Source: Ravibacter arvi (GTDB lineage Bacteria; Bacteroidota; Bacteroidia; Cytophagales; Spirosomataceae). Taken from it: 64,000 nt of DNA. The stretch lies in the NCBI RefSeq assembly GCF_039540405.1, contig NZ_BAABEY010000025.1, forward strand, positions 186,001 through 250,000, in the 5' to 3' direction. The notes beneath the pieces are model-generated. The model made no database searches. It saw nothing but the letters and a program-made list of their open reading frames with translations, and had not been told where the DNA came from. Position 1 is the first letter of the stretch, and every line of letters starts with the position of its first letter. Shown here one piece after another: positions 17,057 to 26,326 of the stretch. A program made the translations under genes and the position numbers.

Positions 17057-17371
17057 TCAAATCAGTGAGTAAACTTCCTCCTGTATTTCACTATACAAAT
17101 CTCTTCTCGAAGGATTTCGAATCGCTATCAAAGCGTCCTTTTTAGCACGCGTCCACTTTTTCAATTGCTTCTCTCTTTCGATTGCTAAAGCGACGGATTC
17201 ATAGTGTTCATAGTATACCAGATACTCCAGGTTATAAACATCAGTGAAACTTTTTTCTAACAAATGATGGCGATGCTCGTATGCTCTTTTCCGAAGATTG
17301 GAAGTAACCCCAATGTAGAGTACATTTCCATGTTTATTACTCATCATATAGATAAATGCTATTTTTTTCAT
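17057..17371 (-). CDS. Single-domain GIY-YIG nuclease superfamily protein
   Basis: A 104-residue protein consisting almost only of a GIY-YIG domain. The IYMMSN and LYIGVTSNL segments (residues 7-25) replace the GIY and YIG strands; R29 and Y31 sit in the following helix, and E-rich EREKQLKKW lies at about 65-75. This is the small UvrC/SLX-type domain found alone in many Bacteroidota proteins. The family cuts DNA with a single metal ion; standalone members have largely unknown roles. It is AT-richer than its surroundings and lies on the opposite strand to nearby genes. It is embedded between alpha units 2 and 3 of the family C hairpin array, with no other gene in 1.7 kb. A role in spreading or maintaining the repeats is an inference from position. 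Confidence 0.88.
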   Translation of the reverse strand: MKKIAFIYMMSNKHGNVLYIGVTSNLRKRAYEHRHHLLEKSFTDVYNLEYLVYYEHYESVALAIEREKQLKKWTRAKKDALIAIRNPSRRDLYSEIQEEVYSLI

Positions 17372-17429
17372 ATAGTATGTTTTGAGAATACCAATATAAC
17401 AATTTGATAACTAACAACATACACCTCCG

Positions 17430-17541
17430 CCATTCCGAGCGCAACGCAGTGGAGCCGAGGAATCTCCCCAATCAAACCGCAAAATCCATTCCCTAAAAAA
17501 CCGGAAGGCATAGGAGATCCCTCCACTGCGGTCGGAATGAC
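17430..17541. repeat. Family C array: alpha hairpin unit 3 (divergent)
   Basis: About 112 bp with the same ends as the other alpha units (CATTCCGAGCGCAACGCAGT at the left, GCGGTCGGAATGAC at the right). The middle differs: it lacks the AATCCTATTTAAAGGATT palindrome. It stands just upstream of the GIY-YIG gene (minus strand) and is not followed by the usual spacer. Confidence 0.8.
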
Positions 17542-17557
17542 GGGGACTCCGGCTCCC

Positions 17558-17664
17558 GTCATTCCGAGAAAAAAGTTTTTTTTTGCGAAAACACCTTGTA
17601 GCGGAGATGACAAATAGATGTTGTCAATGGAAGTCAATAGTTGCCGGAGACTACCACCCGGACG
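17558..17664. repeat. Family C array: beta element, copy 2
   Basis: The second copy of the segment at 16600-16707 shares GCGAAAACACCTTG, GTTGTCAATGGAAGTCAAT and the CCGGAC end. Its presence before units 4-6 shows that a beta-alpha-spacer-alpha block was duplicated. Confidence 0.75.
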
Positions 17665-18116
17665 ATCATCCTGAGCGGAACGCAGTGGAGTCGAAGGATC
17701 TTCTGTTGCTATAAAAAGTCCTCTAAAAGGGATTGGGTGAAGGGACCGGGAGATCCCTCCGCTACGGTCGGGATGACCCTCCGGTTGGAGTGGCGTCATC
17801 CATCGTGTTGTCAATGGTAGCGCATCTGCCGGATGGTCATCCTGAATGGAACGCAGTGGAACTGAAGGATCTCCTGTTGCTATAAAAATCCTATTTAAAG
17901 GATTGGGTTCGGGGTGCCGGAGATTCCTCGGCTCCGCTCGGAATGACCGTCCGGATGGCGCGCGCATCCGTAGTATTGCCAATGGTAAGCACATCTGCCC
18001 GAGGGGCATCCTGAGCGGAACGCAGTGGAGCCGAAGGATCTCCTGTTATTAGAAAAATCCTATTTAAAGGATTGGGTTCGGGGAGCGGGAGATCCCTCCA
18101 CTGCGGTCGGGATGAC
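17665..18116. repeat. Family C array: alpha hairpin units 4, 5 and 6
   Basis: Three units lie at 17665-17777, 17836-17947 and 18005-18116, with start-to-start distances of 171 and 169 bp. All have outer arms of the GTCATCC...GGATGAC type and an inner AAGGATT palindrome. Unit 5 carries substitutions in the left arm (CTGAATGGAACGC). Spacers share TGTCAATGGTA or TGCCAATGGTA. Short frames read through these units are repeat translations, not genes. Confidence 0.88.
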
Positions 18117-18289
18117 GGGGATACAAGCCGGGATGACCGAGCAGTCGGGGTGACAGGTACGTCGGTCAAATGACGTACCTTTTCTTTATCACCTCAACAC
18201 CTACTACAACTATACTTTTCTACGTTTTAAGATAGTCGTAACTTACTGCGGCCTCATACAAACAAATAAACAAACATCACCTCTCGGAA

Positions 18290-18721
18290 ATGGAGAAACC
18301 AATCAAAAAATTAGCGCCGCTTTTCTTCATCGGCGCATTATCGCTTACCCTTTCCTGCAACCCGTCTACCAAAACTGCAACTACTGAGCCGGATGCTATC
18401 CAGGCCCCAAACGACGGTCAAAACGAACCCGCTGCAACGGGGAAAACAGACCAGCACCTCCTGATTGGCTCATGGCTGGACCTCTCGCAGGCCGCCCTTC
18501 ATTTTTCGATGTTTGAAGACGGCACTGCACGATCCGACAATATGAAAACCCTGCTTTACAAAAAATGGCGGGTGGCCGGCGACACCCTCATCCTTACTGC
18601 CGAAAGTATCGGCAACGGAACCTCTTCAACAGGTGATGAAGTATTTCATATCGAGGAGTTAACGCCGTCTAAATTGGTTCTAAAGCAAGGAGAAAACCTT
18701 TTGGAATACAAGAAAAAATAA
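18290..18721 (+). CDS. Small lipoprotein with lipocalin-like C-terminal domain
   Basis: A 143-residue protein. The signal peptide ends in a lipobox (SLTLSCN), so it is expected to be lipid-anchored. Residues about 25-55 are a low-complexity Thr/Asn/Glu-rich linker. Residues 58-143 (LLIGSWLDL, FSMFEDGTARS, KKWRVAGDTLILTAES, FHIEELTPSKLVLKQ) match the small lipocalin-like beta-barrel proteins common in Bacteroidota, in which GxW is the N-terminal signature. Ligand and function are unknown. It stands alone between the repeat array and the next SusC gene. Confidence 0.7.
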   Translation: MEKPIKKLAPLFFIGALSLTLSCNPSTKTATTEPDAIQAPNDGQNEPAATGKTDQHLLIGSWLDLSQAALHFSMFEDGTARSDNMKTLLYKKWRVAGDTLILTAESIGNGTSSTGDEVFHIEELTPSKLVLKQGENLLEYKKK

Positions 18722-18922
18722 AATCCCGGTTAAATTCCTGATTCTTCCATACTAGCACCGCAGAGCGTTGCTAATTCCGCACGTCCGGGCTTTCCGGGAG
18801 AAGTCATAAATAATCACCAAAACCCATCAAATATCCAATTTTTTATCAACTTAGTTCAAATTTTAGTAGATTTTACTGCCGCTAATCTTCTATGTTCATG
18901 AAACACATAAACCTCGACACAA

Positions 18923-21900
18923 ATGAAAATCCACGTTTTAAAAGTCGTACTGGCGACTTGCCTGCTGCTTTCCGTCGGAAGCGCCGGCTTGCTCGCGCAG
19001 ATCCGGGTGACCGGGCTTATTACCGGGGGACAAGCGAAGCAGCCGCTCCCCGGCGTCACGGTGGTGGTAAAGGGAACTAACCAGGCCACCAGCAGCAATG
19101 CCGAGGGGAAATATGAGCTTCAGGTCGGTCCCAACGCGACCCTGGTCTTCAGCTTTATCGGTTTCAAAACCCAGGAAATCCCTATCAACAACGCCCAGGT
19201 AATTGACGTCAACCTGGAGGAAAGTGTAACCGGCCTGGAAGAAGTGGTCGTTACCGCCCTTGGAATAAAGAAAGAAGCAAAAAAACTGGGCTACGCCACC
19301 ACCACGGTTAGCTCGGATCAACTTACCGTCAACCGGACACCCAACTTCGTCAACACCCTGCAAGGCAAAATCGCCGGCGTTAATATTACCAGCCTCGGGT
19401 CAGGACCCGGGGGAACTTCCAAAATCAGAATTCGCGGACAATCTTCATTTTCAGGTCAGAATACGCCGCTGATTGTGATCAATGGCGTACCCATAGACAA
19501 TACCAACTTTGGTACCAACCCCGGCAACCAGGCCTCCGACAACGCTTATGCGGTCAGGGGCAGCGGCATGACCTCGGATGGCGGTGACGGCCTTTCAAGC
19601 ATTAACCCCGACGACATTGAGAGTATGACCGTACTGAAAGGCGCAACCGCGGCCGCTCTTTACGGTTCCCGGGCCAAAGACGGGGTGCTCATGATTACTA
19701 CCCGGACCCGTGGAGAAACCCAGGGGATCGGTGTATCATACAGTACCAATTTTACTATTGACACTCCCCTGGATTTCACCGACTACCAGTATGAATACGG
19801 CCAGGGTGAAAATGGCGTACGCCCTACTTCACCCAACCCTACTTCCGGCCAATGGTCATTCGGAGAAAAATTCCAGCCCGGCATGACACAGGTTTTATTC
19901 GACAGCGTGGTAGTTCCTTATGTACCCGTATACGACAGAATCAGGAAATTTTACCGGAACGGAAGCAGCTTCAACAACACTGTTTCAGTAGCATCCAACT
20001 CGGAGAAAGGCGGCTTTTACCTCTCTTTTGCCAATATGGACAACAAGGGCCTGGTCCCCAACAACAGCTTTAACCGCAAAACACTCAACCTTGGATTCAA
20101 CTACGACTTGTCCAAAAAACTGACCATTTCCGGGAACGTCAACTACTCTTACGAACGTAATAAAAACCCGCCGGTGATTGCCGAACAGGACAATTCAATT
20201 CCGACCAGCCTGAATAACCTGGCCAATTCGATGCCGCTCGACCTGCTGAACGAGAAAAAATACAATGCCGCCGGGAATGAATTTCCCTATTCACGGTTTA
20301 TGAACCGGACGAACCCGTATTTCACGCTCGCGGAGCAATTCCAGGATATCAGGAGGGATCGTATATTCGGCAATATAGCGGTTCGTTACAACCTGGCGGA
20401 CTGGCTTTATGTGCAGGCTCGTGTGGGACAGGATTACTGGTCCCGATCGCATGACTATATCAACTACCCCACCGGGCAGGCATCAAGGCCTGCAGCCCCC
20501 GCGGGGTTTGTCAACGGAATGTTTACGCAGGACGCCCGCCGCTTTCGCGAGATCAACAAGGATATTCTCATCGGTTTGAATAAGAATTTCGAAAAATTCG
20601 GCCTGGATGTCTCGCTGGGCGGCAACCAAATGTACCGCCGTTCCGAACAAAATAATACGCAGGTCACCGACTTTGTCGTCAGGGGCTTGTACACGGTGAT
20701 GAACGGCAGGGTCAAGGATCCTATTTACAGTTTGTCTGAACGTGCCGTAAATTCGGTATACGGATCAGCTGAACTATCGTTCCAAAACTTTATTTTCCTC
20801 AATTTCACCGGCCGGAATGATTGGTTTTCTACTCTCTCCAAAGAAAACGCCAGCATATTTTACCCGTCTGTATCGGGTAGCTTCGTGTTTTCGCAGGCAT
20901 TTAACGCTACACCATCCTGGCTGACCTTCGGTAAACTACGGCTCGCGCACGCAGAGGTAGGAAGCGATACCGATGTGCCTCCCTACTCCAATATACTGTT
21001 TTACGGCATTGGCGCCAACCTGTTTCCTAACAGCGCCGGCGCGCAGCAACCGGTCGGCGCCATCAGCGGCCTGACAGTGCCCAACGCCAACCTACGTCCC
21101 ATGCGCGCCTCAGAGTCAGAAATAGGCCTTGAACTAAAGCTTTTCGACAACCGCCTTTCACTGGACTTTGCCGCCTATCGAAAAGTCACCAAAGACCAGA
21201 TTGTCTCCGCCCAGATCTCGGACGGCTCAGGCTTTACGAATACGCTGATCAACAGCGGGGAAGGACGAAACGATGGATTTGAGCTTTTGCTTGGCACTGA
21301 ACTTGTCAGAAGCAATCATTTTCAGTGGGATTTGTCAATCAACGGATCCTACAACAAAACGAAAGTACTCAGTCTGCTAACCGATACTCCGGGCGATAAA
21401 ATTACCGTCGGTACCCACGTATTCAATGGCGAGCTCAGGCAGGTGGTAGGCCAGGAAATGGCACAACTCTACGGATTCGGTTACAAACGCGACAATCAGG
21501 GCCGGAAAATATTCGGGGCCAACGGGCTGCCCATACGCACGAGCGACATGATCCCCTTTGGCACGGCTATTCCCAAATGGACCGGCGGGATCACCAACGC
21601 CTTCCGGTACAAAGACGTCATGCTTTCCTTCCTGATTGATTTCAAACTCGGCAACTCCATGATCTCGGGCACGAATTTCAATGCCACACGCCACGGCCTG
21701 CATAAAATGACACTGGAAGGGCGTGAAGGCGGTGTGAAAGGTGTTGGCGTCAATGAACAGGGTGAGACCAACGAGGTCATCGCAAAAGTGCAGCCCTACT
21801 GGGAAGTAGTCCGGTCGCAGGGACTGGTGGAACCGATCGTCTACAAAGCCGGGTTCTGGAAGTTGCGCCAGATCACCGCCGGGTACGACTTTACCAAAAT

Positions 21901-22093
21901 GCTCCCGGCCAAATTCCCCATCAAAGGGCTCCGGTTGAACTTTGTCGGCAATAACGTGCTGCTCATCAAAAAATGGGTACCGAATATTGATCCCGAAAGC
22001 TTCGGCTACGCTTCAGACAACATCATGGGCCTTGAAGCGAGCGGGCTGCCCACCACGAGAAGTATGGGCTTCAGCCTGAATGTCAAATTCTAA
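18923..22093 (+). CDS. SusC/RagA family TonB-linked outer-membrane transporter
   Basis: A 1056-residue protein. It has a signal peptide (1-25, GLLAQ), then a carboxypeptidase-regulatory-like domain (about 27-105: VTGLITGGQAKQPLPGVTVVVKG, FSFIGFKTQEI), then a plug (about 110-235: EEVVVTALGIKKEAKKLGYA, IRIRGQSSF, IESMTVLKGATAAALYGSRAKDGV) and a 22-strand-type barrel ending in a terminal Phe (SLNVKF). No STN signalling domain is present, so it is not itself an ECF-sigma transducer. It imports a ligand captured by the SusD at 22209 using TonB energy. The substrate is unknown; no glycoside hydrolase lies beside it. Confidence 0.95.
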   Translation: MKIHVLKVVLATCLLLSVGSAGLLAQIRVTGLITGGQAKQPLPGVTVVVKGTNQATSSNAEGKYELQVGPNATLVFSFIGFKTQEIPINNAQVIDVNLEESVTGLEEVVVTALGIKKEAKKLGYATTTVSSDQLTVNRTPNFVNTLQGKIAGVNITSLGSGPGGTSKIRIRGQSSFSGQNTPLIVINGVPIDNTNFGTNPGNQASDNAYAVRGSGMTSDGGDGLSSINPDDIESMTVLKGATAAALYGSRAKDGVLMITTRTRGETQGIGVSYSTNFTIDTPLDFTDYQYEYGQGENGVRPTSPNPTSGQWSFGEKFQPGMTQVLFDSVVVPYVPVYDRIRKFYRNGSSFNNTVSVASNSEKGGFYLSFANMDNKGLVPNNSFNRKTLNLGFNYDLSKKLTISGNVNYSYERNKNPPVIAEQDNSIPTSLNNLANSMPLDLLNEKKYNAAGNEFPYSRFMNRTNPYFTLAEQFQDIRRDRIFGNIAVRYNLADWLYVQARVGQDYWSRSHDYINYPTGQASRPAAPAGFVNGMFTQDARRFREINKDILIGLNKNFEKFGLDVSLGGNQMYRRSEQNNTQVTDFVVRGLYTVMNGRVKDPIYSLSERAVNSVYGSAELSFQNFIFLNFTGRNDWFSTLSKENASIFYPSVSGSFVFSQAFNATPSWLTFGKLRLAHAEVGSDTDVPPYSNILFYGIGANLFPNSAGAQQPVGAISGLTVPNANLRPMRASESEIGLELKLFDNRLSLDFAAYRKVTKDQIVSAQISDGSGFTNTLINSGEGRNDGFELLLGTELVRSNHFQWDLSINGSYNKTKVLSLLTDTPGDKITVGTHVFNGELRQVVGQEMAQLYGFGYKRDNQGRKIFGANGLPIRTSDMIPFGTAIPKWTGGITNAFRYKDVMLSFLIDFKLGNSMISGTNFNATRHGLHKMTLEGREGGVKGVGVNEQGETNEVIAKVQPYWEVVRSQGLVEPIVYKAGFWKLRQITAGYDFTKMLPAKFPIKGLRLNFVGNNVLLIKKWVPNIDPESFGYASDNIMGLEASGLPTTRSMGFSLNVKF

Positions 22094-22125
22094 CCGGTCG
22101 AAAAGATGAACATAGCAGTTGGAAA

Positions 22126-22182
22126 GGCGATCGGAAATCGGCGCGCTGATTTCCGAGTTCCGATCTCCGATTTCCGATCGCC
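22126..22182. repeat. Family A palindromic repeat, copy 2 (susC-susD junction)
   Basis: A perfect 16-bp inverted pair, GGCGATCGGAAATCGG (22126-22141) and CCGATTTCCGATCGCC (22167-22182), encloses more of the same word. It lies between the stop of susC and the start of susD. Reading frames that start inside it (for example at 22119) falsely extend the SusD N terminus. Confidence 0.88.
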
Positions 22183-22208
22183 CTAACCGCTCAAACCTAT
22201 TTCCTACC

Positions 22209-23729
22209 ATGAAAACAATACTCAAATTTTGGTTAATGGTGGCCACCCTGGTCGCCGCCACTTCCTGCGATAACGGCTTTGAAGATCTGAATACCAACAA
22301 AATAGGGGTTACCGGCATTAACCCGGTGTTTATGCTGAACGACGCGGTCACGTTTACGGCGCTTCCCCTGGGAACGGTGATCTATGATGTAGGCATCATG
22401 CAACAAATAGTCACTCCCAATTCCGGTATATTGACCGGCGCCAATTTCAACCTCGACAACCGTACCGCAACCCAGGAACTCTGGCAACGTTACTACCGCA
22501 ATACGATCCGCAACACGGTATCGGTTATCAACCAGGTTGCCAACGATCCTACCCGAACCAACCTGCTGCAAATGGCGCGAATTTTAAAGGCGTTTGCCTT
22601 TATGGTCATGACCGATACCTATGGTGACGTTCCTTACTCCGAAGCGGGAAAAGGGTTTATCGATCAGATAGTGCTCCCCCGGTACGATCCGCAGGAAACC
22701 ATTTACAAAGAGATTATCCGGGAGCTTACGGAAGCCTCCGCAGCGCTCGATGCAACCAAGCCCACAGAGTCGGCCGACATCCTGTATATCGGCGACGTAA
22801 CCAAATGGAGAAAGCTTGGTTACTCCTTGCTGCTCAGGGCCGGGATGCGGCTCTCGCTGGTCGCACCGGAGCTGGCCGCACAAACCGTCAAGCTTGCTTT
22901 CGAAAAAGGGGTTTTCCAATCGAACGGCGACAATTTCATGATTCTTCACAATGCCAATTTCCTGAACCCTATCGGCAACGGCCTTAATGCTACCGAAGCC
23001 AACAATTTCTTTCTGGCAGCGCCTTTTGTTACCCACCTCAAAACCACTGCAGATCCGCGTCTGAAAGCCATTGCGGTGCGTTACGTGGGAGCCACTTCAG
23101 GCCCACAGATGGTCCCGTCACGCGGATCTACCGATCCGGAGGTACAAATCGGGATGCCATTGGGATACGACAACAACACGATTTCCGGCCCGGTGGCCGC
23201 CAGCAAACTGGCTAGTTTTTACGACTACAGCCAGGTTGACCGGAACCGCATGGTGAAACTGCAAAGTCCGTCATTCCTGGTTACGTACGCGCAAACCCAA
23301 TTACTGCTTGCCGAAGCCGCACAGCGCAACTGGATCGCCGGCTCGGCAGCGACGTTTTATGAACAGGGTATCCGGGCTCACATGGAGCAAATGGCACTTT
23401 ACGACGCCGCATGTGCAGTTCCACCCGCTGCGACTACGACCTACCTCGCCGCCAATCCGCTTGTACCCGCAAAGGCTCTTGAACAAATTAACACACAGTA
23501 TTGGATTGCGTCTTTCCTGAATGGCCCCGAAACTTTCGCCAATTTCAGGAGAAGCGGTTTCCCGGCACTGCCCCCCAACCCCTTCCCGGGGAAAGGGATC
23601 AAAGGCAATTTTATTAACCGGTTGACCTACCCGAACTCAGAATTGTCCGTTAATTCCGGCAATCTGAACGAAGCAGTAAGCCGGCAGGGACCTGACGATC
23701 TTGACACGAAAGTGTGGTGGCACAAATAG
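22209..23729 (+). CDS. SusD/RagB family lipoprotein (SusD-like_2 type)
   Basis: A 506-residue protein. The ATG at 22209 is chosen because it gives a proper lipoprotein signal (MKTILKFWLMV...AATSCDN); 30 extra codons upstream are repeat sequence. GFEDLNTNKIGVTGINPVFMLNDAV and the later ARILKAFAFMVMTDTYGDVPYSEA are characteristic of the second SusD subfamily. The C-terminal ITQYWIASFLNGPETFANFRRSGFPAL-like segment ends near YPNSELSVNSGN, also typical. It forms the lid of the SusC channel encoded directly upstream. It ends 6 bp before the convergent receptor gene. Confidence 0.93.
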   Translation: MKTILKFWLMVATLVAATSCDNGFEDLNTNKIGVTGINPVFMLNDAVTFTALPLGTVIYDVGIMQQIVTPNSGILTGANFNLDNRTATQELWQRYYRNTIRNTVSVINQVANDPTRTNLLQMARILKAFAFMVMTDTYGDVPYSEAGKGFIDQIVLPRYDPQETIYKEIIRELTEASAALDATKPTESADILYIGDVTKWRKLGYSLLLRAGMRLSLVAPELAAQTVKLAFEKGVFQSNGDNFMILHNANFLNPIGNGLNATEANNFFLAAPFVTHLKTTADPRLKAIAVRYVGATSGPQMVPSRGSTDPEVQIGMPLGYDNNTISGPVAASKLASFYDYSQVDRNRMVKLQSPSFLVTYAQTQLLLAEAAQRNWIAGSAATFYEQGIRAHMEQMALYDAACAVPPAATTTYLAANPLVPAKALEQINTQYWIASFLNGPETFANFRRSGFPALPPNPFPGKGIKGNFINRLTYPNSELSVNSGNLNEAVSRQGPDDLDTKVWWHK

Positions 23730-23735
23730 GGAGCA

Positions 23736-26183
23736 TTAAAACTCCCTTTCGCCAAATTCACTGGCGGGCAACTTGCCTTTTTTCGCCGACTGGTTGATGT
23801 TAAAACTCAGGTTCAACAGGAAAATGTCGGTCTCGTGAATGTAGTTGGTTGTGGTAAAAAAGTCCTTGCCCCAGGTAGTAATACGCTGTTGATTGGTACC
23901 GAAGAGCCCCATATCCACGTTTTGCCATTGTAGCAACGCTGCCAGCCTCCCCTTCAGAAACGTTTTTCTGAGGGAGAGGTGCGGCGTAACAAAACGCGAA
24001 TCTTCTCCCTGCGCCGTTACCCTTTTTGAAAGGTAATTTACCGAGCCCTGAAGTTGCCAGGTAGGTGAAAGCGCCACTGTGGTGTTGGCATTGATCAGGT
24101 ATACCCAGCCTGCCGAATTAACCTTCACTTCATTGTTGAAGAGCGTACCGTTGATTTTATAGTGATACAGATTTCCGCCGGCATACAGTTTCCAGCTTTT
24201 TGTAAGGTCCAGCGTGGTCCCCGCCTCCAATCCATTAGAGAAGGCGATACCGGCATTGGTGTAAATTCTGTTCAGGATAGTATCGCTATATATGCTATTA
24301 ACCCGGTTAACCACATTTTTTATACGCTGCCGGTAAACATTGGCAAAAAAGGTTCCATTGTCAAATGTCTTGGAAATCCCCAGCTCCATTAGCCCTATGA
24401 ATTCGGGCAGGATGTGCGGGTCGCCTGATTCCAGTGTCTCCGAGTGTTCGCGTTCGGGGAATGGATTCAGCTCATTGTTGGTGGAACGCTGCACCCTTTT
24501 GCTATAGGCGGCTTTAACCGTAAAGGAAGGGTCTACTTCGTACTGAAGATTAGCGACCGGGAACAGGTTATTGAGATTGAGTATCGCCGCAGCCTCCTCC
24601 CCGGGCCTGAATGACCGGAAAGCATATTCGTACCGCAGCCCGCCGTTGTAGGTGAATCTGCCGGCCTTACCGTTGTACTGGCTATACACAGAATGAATAC
24701 GATTGACGGCACGTGTAGTACTGCTGAAGGCAGGAACGATCAAAAAAATGTTTCGTGGAACGTCCAGTTCAAGATATTGGAAATCCCCGTTCTGAACCTG
24801 GTTCCGGTATTGATACCCTGTCTCCAGTTTTCCTTTGCCAAGGTTCAGCACATAATCGGCCCGCAGCCTGTAAGCCCGCAACGGGTTTTCTCCCGGGTTC
24901 AGACTTCCCTGGAGTATCACCTTCCTGCCCGGCTCCTCCAGGTTATAATTGGTGGTCAGGCCATCGATGTCCGCCCATTCCGTCAGTCCTGACAACGTTA
25001 CTACCGACCGGTTATTAAAAGTGTGCGAAAAGTCGAGGTTACCCAGTGTTACCCGTCCCGTTTTTTTGGCAATATTGGTGTTGAAGTAATTGATACGGCC
25101 GATGACATCTCCTGTGTTCAGATCGGTTTTGGTATTGTTATACACAATATCCGCCCGTCTTGATTGTGAACGATAGCCGGTGTAAAACCCGGCGGTTAGC
25201 GCATTTTTTTTGTCGGGCCGGTAAGTTACCGCCGCGCGACCCGTGTAATTGTACCGGATAAAGCTTCTCTCCCCGTCAGAAGGGAATGAAGTATAAACCT
25301 GGTTGATGGTGGTATGAACATCTCCCACCCTCCTTCCGGACATATCATTCCGCAGAAACCCGACGCTGGCGCTTACCTCCCACTTGTCTGTGAAAAGTCC
25401 GTATGTAACATCGGCACCAAAGCGGAGCGGCGCATTCAGGTTGTCAAAACGGCGTACGGAGGGCAACCCGCCCTGGACGCTGGCCGAAAAAGACTGGCTG
25501 TCGGGAGCGGCGGCTTTGGTAGTAATATTAATAATGCCGGATTTCCCGTCGGGATCAAAGCTGGCGGAAGGCGCGGTAATTACTTCTATATTCTCAATGC
25601 TATTGGCAGGAAGCTGGCTCAATACAGTCATGGGATCTGCACTTACCGGGCGTCCGTTCAATAAAACCAAAAAGCCCGTAGAACCCCGTAACATCATGAC
25701 GCCTTCGGCGTTAACGGAAACGGAAGGCATATTTCGCAATACATCCACTGCCGTTCCGCCACTGCTGTTTAAAAATTTATCGGCACGATATACCTGCCGG
25801 TCTATTTTTTGCTCCATCGTTTGCCTTTCTCCTGCCACGTTCACCGCATCAAGCAGCCGCGCATCGGCCTCCAGCTGCAATACCGGCGCTACCTGATCTT
25901 TACCGGATTCAGGTATCAGGACATCCTGCTTCAAGACTTTGTAGCCAATAAACTGCGCCTGCAGAAAATACTTTCCGGGAACCACGCGCTCAAAAAGGTA
26001 GGCTCCTTTTTCATCGGTAAGAACTCCCGACACGGAAGCAGAATCCGCGCTGCGGAATAAAACTACAGAAGCAAAAGGCAACGGCTCACGGGTAGTTTTG
26101 TCAGTCACTGTACCGGAAATCTTTACCTGGGCCAACACCAGGCAGGGCATTGAATACAAAAGCAATAACGATAAAAACTTCAT
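23736..26183 (-). CDS. Outer-membrane beta-barrel receptor (TonB-dependent receptor-like, OMP_b-brl type)
   Basis: An 815-residue protein. A signal peptide (1-18, CLVLAQ) is followed by a carboxypeptidase-regulatory-like domain (about 20-105: ISGTVTDKTTREPLPFASVVLF, DEKGAYLFERVVPGKY), then a plug-like region (about 115-225: VDVLRNMPSVSVNAEGVMMLRG, IENIEVITAPSASFDPDGKSGIINI). The rest is a barrel of the outer-membrane-beta-barrel_3 family. It is shorter than SusC and has no SusD partner. Such proteins are often regulated by envelope or metal conditions, but no ligand can be named. Its start faces an AT-rich divergent promoter region with a TAGTTTTG element. Confidence 0.9.
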   Translation of the reverse strand: MKFLSLLLLYSMPCLVLAQVKISGTVTDKTTREPLPFASVVLFRSADSASVSGVLTDEKGAYLFERVVPGKYFLQAQFIGYKVLKQDVLIPESGKDQVAPVLQLEADARLLDAVNVAGERQTMEQKIDRQVYRADKFLNSSGGTAVDVLRNMPSVSVNAEGVMMLRGSTGFLVLLNGRPVSADPMTVLSQLPANSIENIEVITAPSASFDPDGKSGIINITTKAAAPDSQSFSASVQGGLPSVRRFDNLNAPLRFGADVTYGLFTDKWEVSASVGFLRNDMSGRRVGDVHTTINQVYTSFPSDGERSFIRYNYTGRAAVTYRPDKKNALTAGFYTGYRSQSRRADIVYNNTKTDLNTGDVIGRINYFNTNIAKKTGRVTLGNLDFSHTFNNRSVVTLSGLTEWADIDGLTTNYNLEEPGRKVILQGSLNPGENPLRAYRLRADYVLNLGKGKLETGYQYRNQVQNGDFQYLELDVPRNIFLIVPAFSSTTRAVNRIHSVYSQYNGKAGRFTYNGGLRYEYAFRSFRPGEEAAAILNLNNLFPVANLQYEVDPSFTVKAAYSKRVQRSTNNELNPFPEREHSETLESGDPHILPEFIGLMELGISKTFDNGTFFANVYRQRIKNVVNRVNSIYSDTILNRIYTNAGIAFSNGLEAGTTLDLTKSWKLYAGGNLYHYKINGTLFNNEVKVNSAGWVYLINANTTVALSPTWQLQGSVNYLSKRVTAQGEDSRFVTPHLSLRKTFLKGRLAALLQWQNVDMGLFGTNQQRITTWGKDFFTTTNYIHETDIFLLNLSFNINQSAKKGKLPASEFGEREF

Positions 26184-26222
26184 CCCGGCGGCTATTCAAA
26201 AGTCATTGATCAGTTTAGGCGG

Positions 26223-26230
26223 CAAAACTA
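26223..26230 (-). promoter_or_regulatory. Probable -7 element for the outer-membrane receptor gene
   Basis: The minus strand reads TAGTTTTG, an exact match to the Bacteroidota -7 consensus TAnnTTTG, about 40 bp upstream of the start at 26183. A CAA (TTG on the minus strand) at 26256-26258 could serve as a -33 element, but its spacing (25 bp) is long. Confidence 0.45.
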
Positions 26231-26326
26231 CCCTTATTGTCATAAAATTCCACGGCAATTAACAGTAAGAAGCTTTTTTTTCGTTCTTCTTACCAAAAAG
26301 AAAAAACGCCGGACCGGAACTCGTCT

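Noticed and set aside
16600..18116. CRISPR array
   Set aside because: Units are about 112 bp palindromes at about 170-bp steps, spacers are similar to each other rather than unique, and no cas genes are present.
16522..18169. Short open frames through the repeat array as small proteins
   Set aside because: Their translations repeat the same peptide (for example SFRAEPRNL and NPLNRIF) because they follow the DNA repeat. They have no start signals or family matches.
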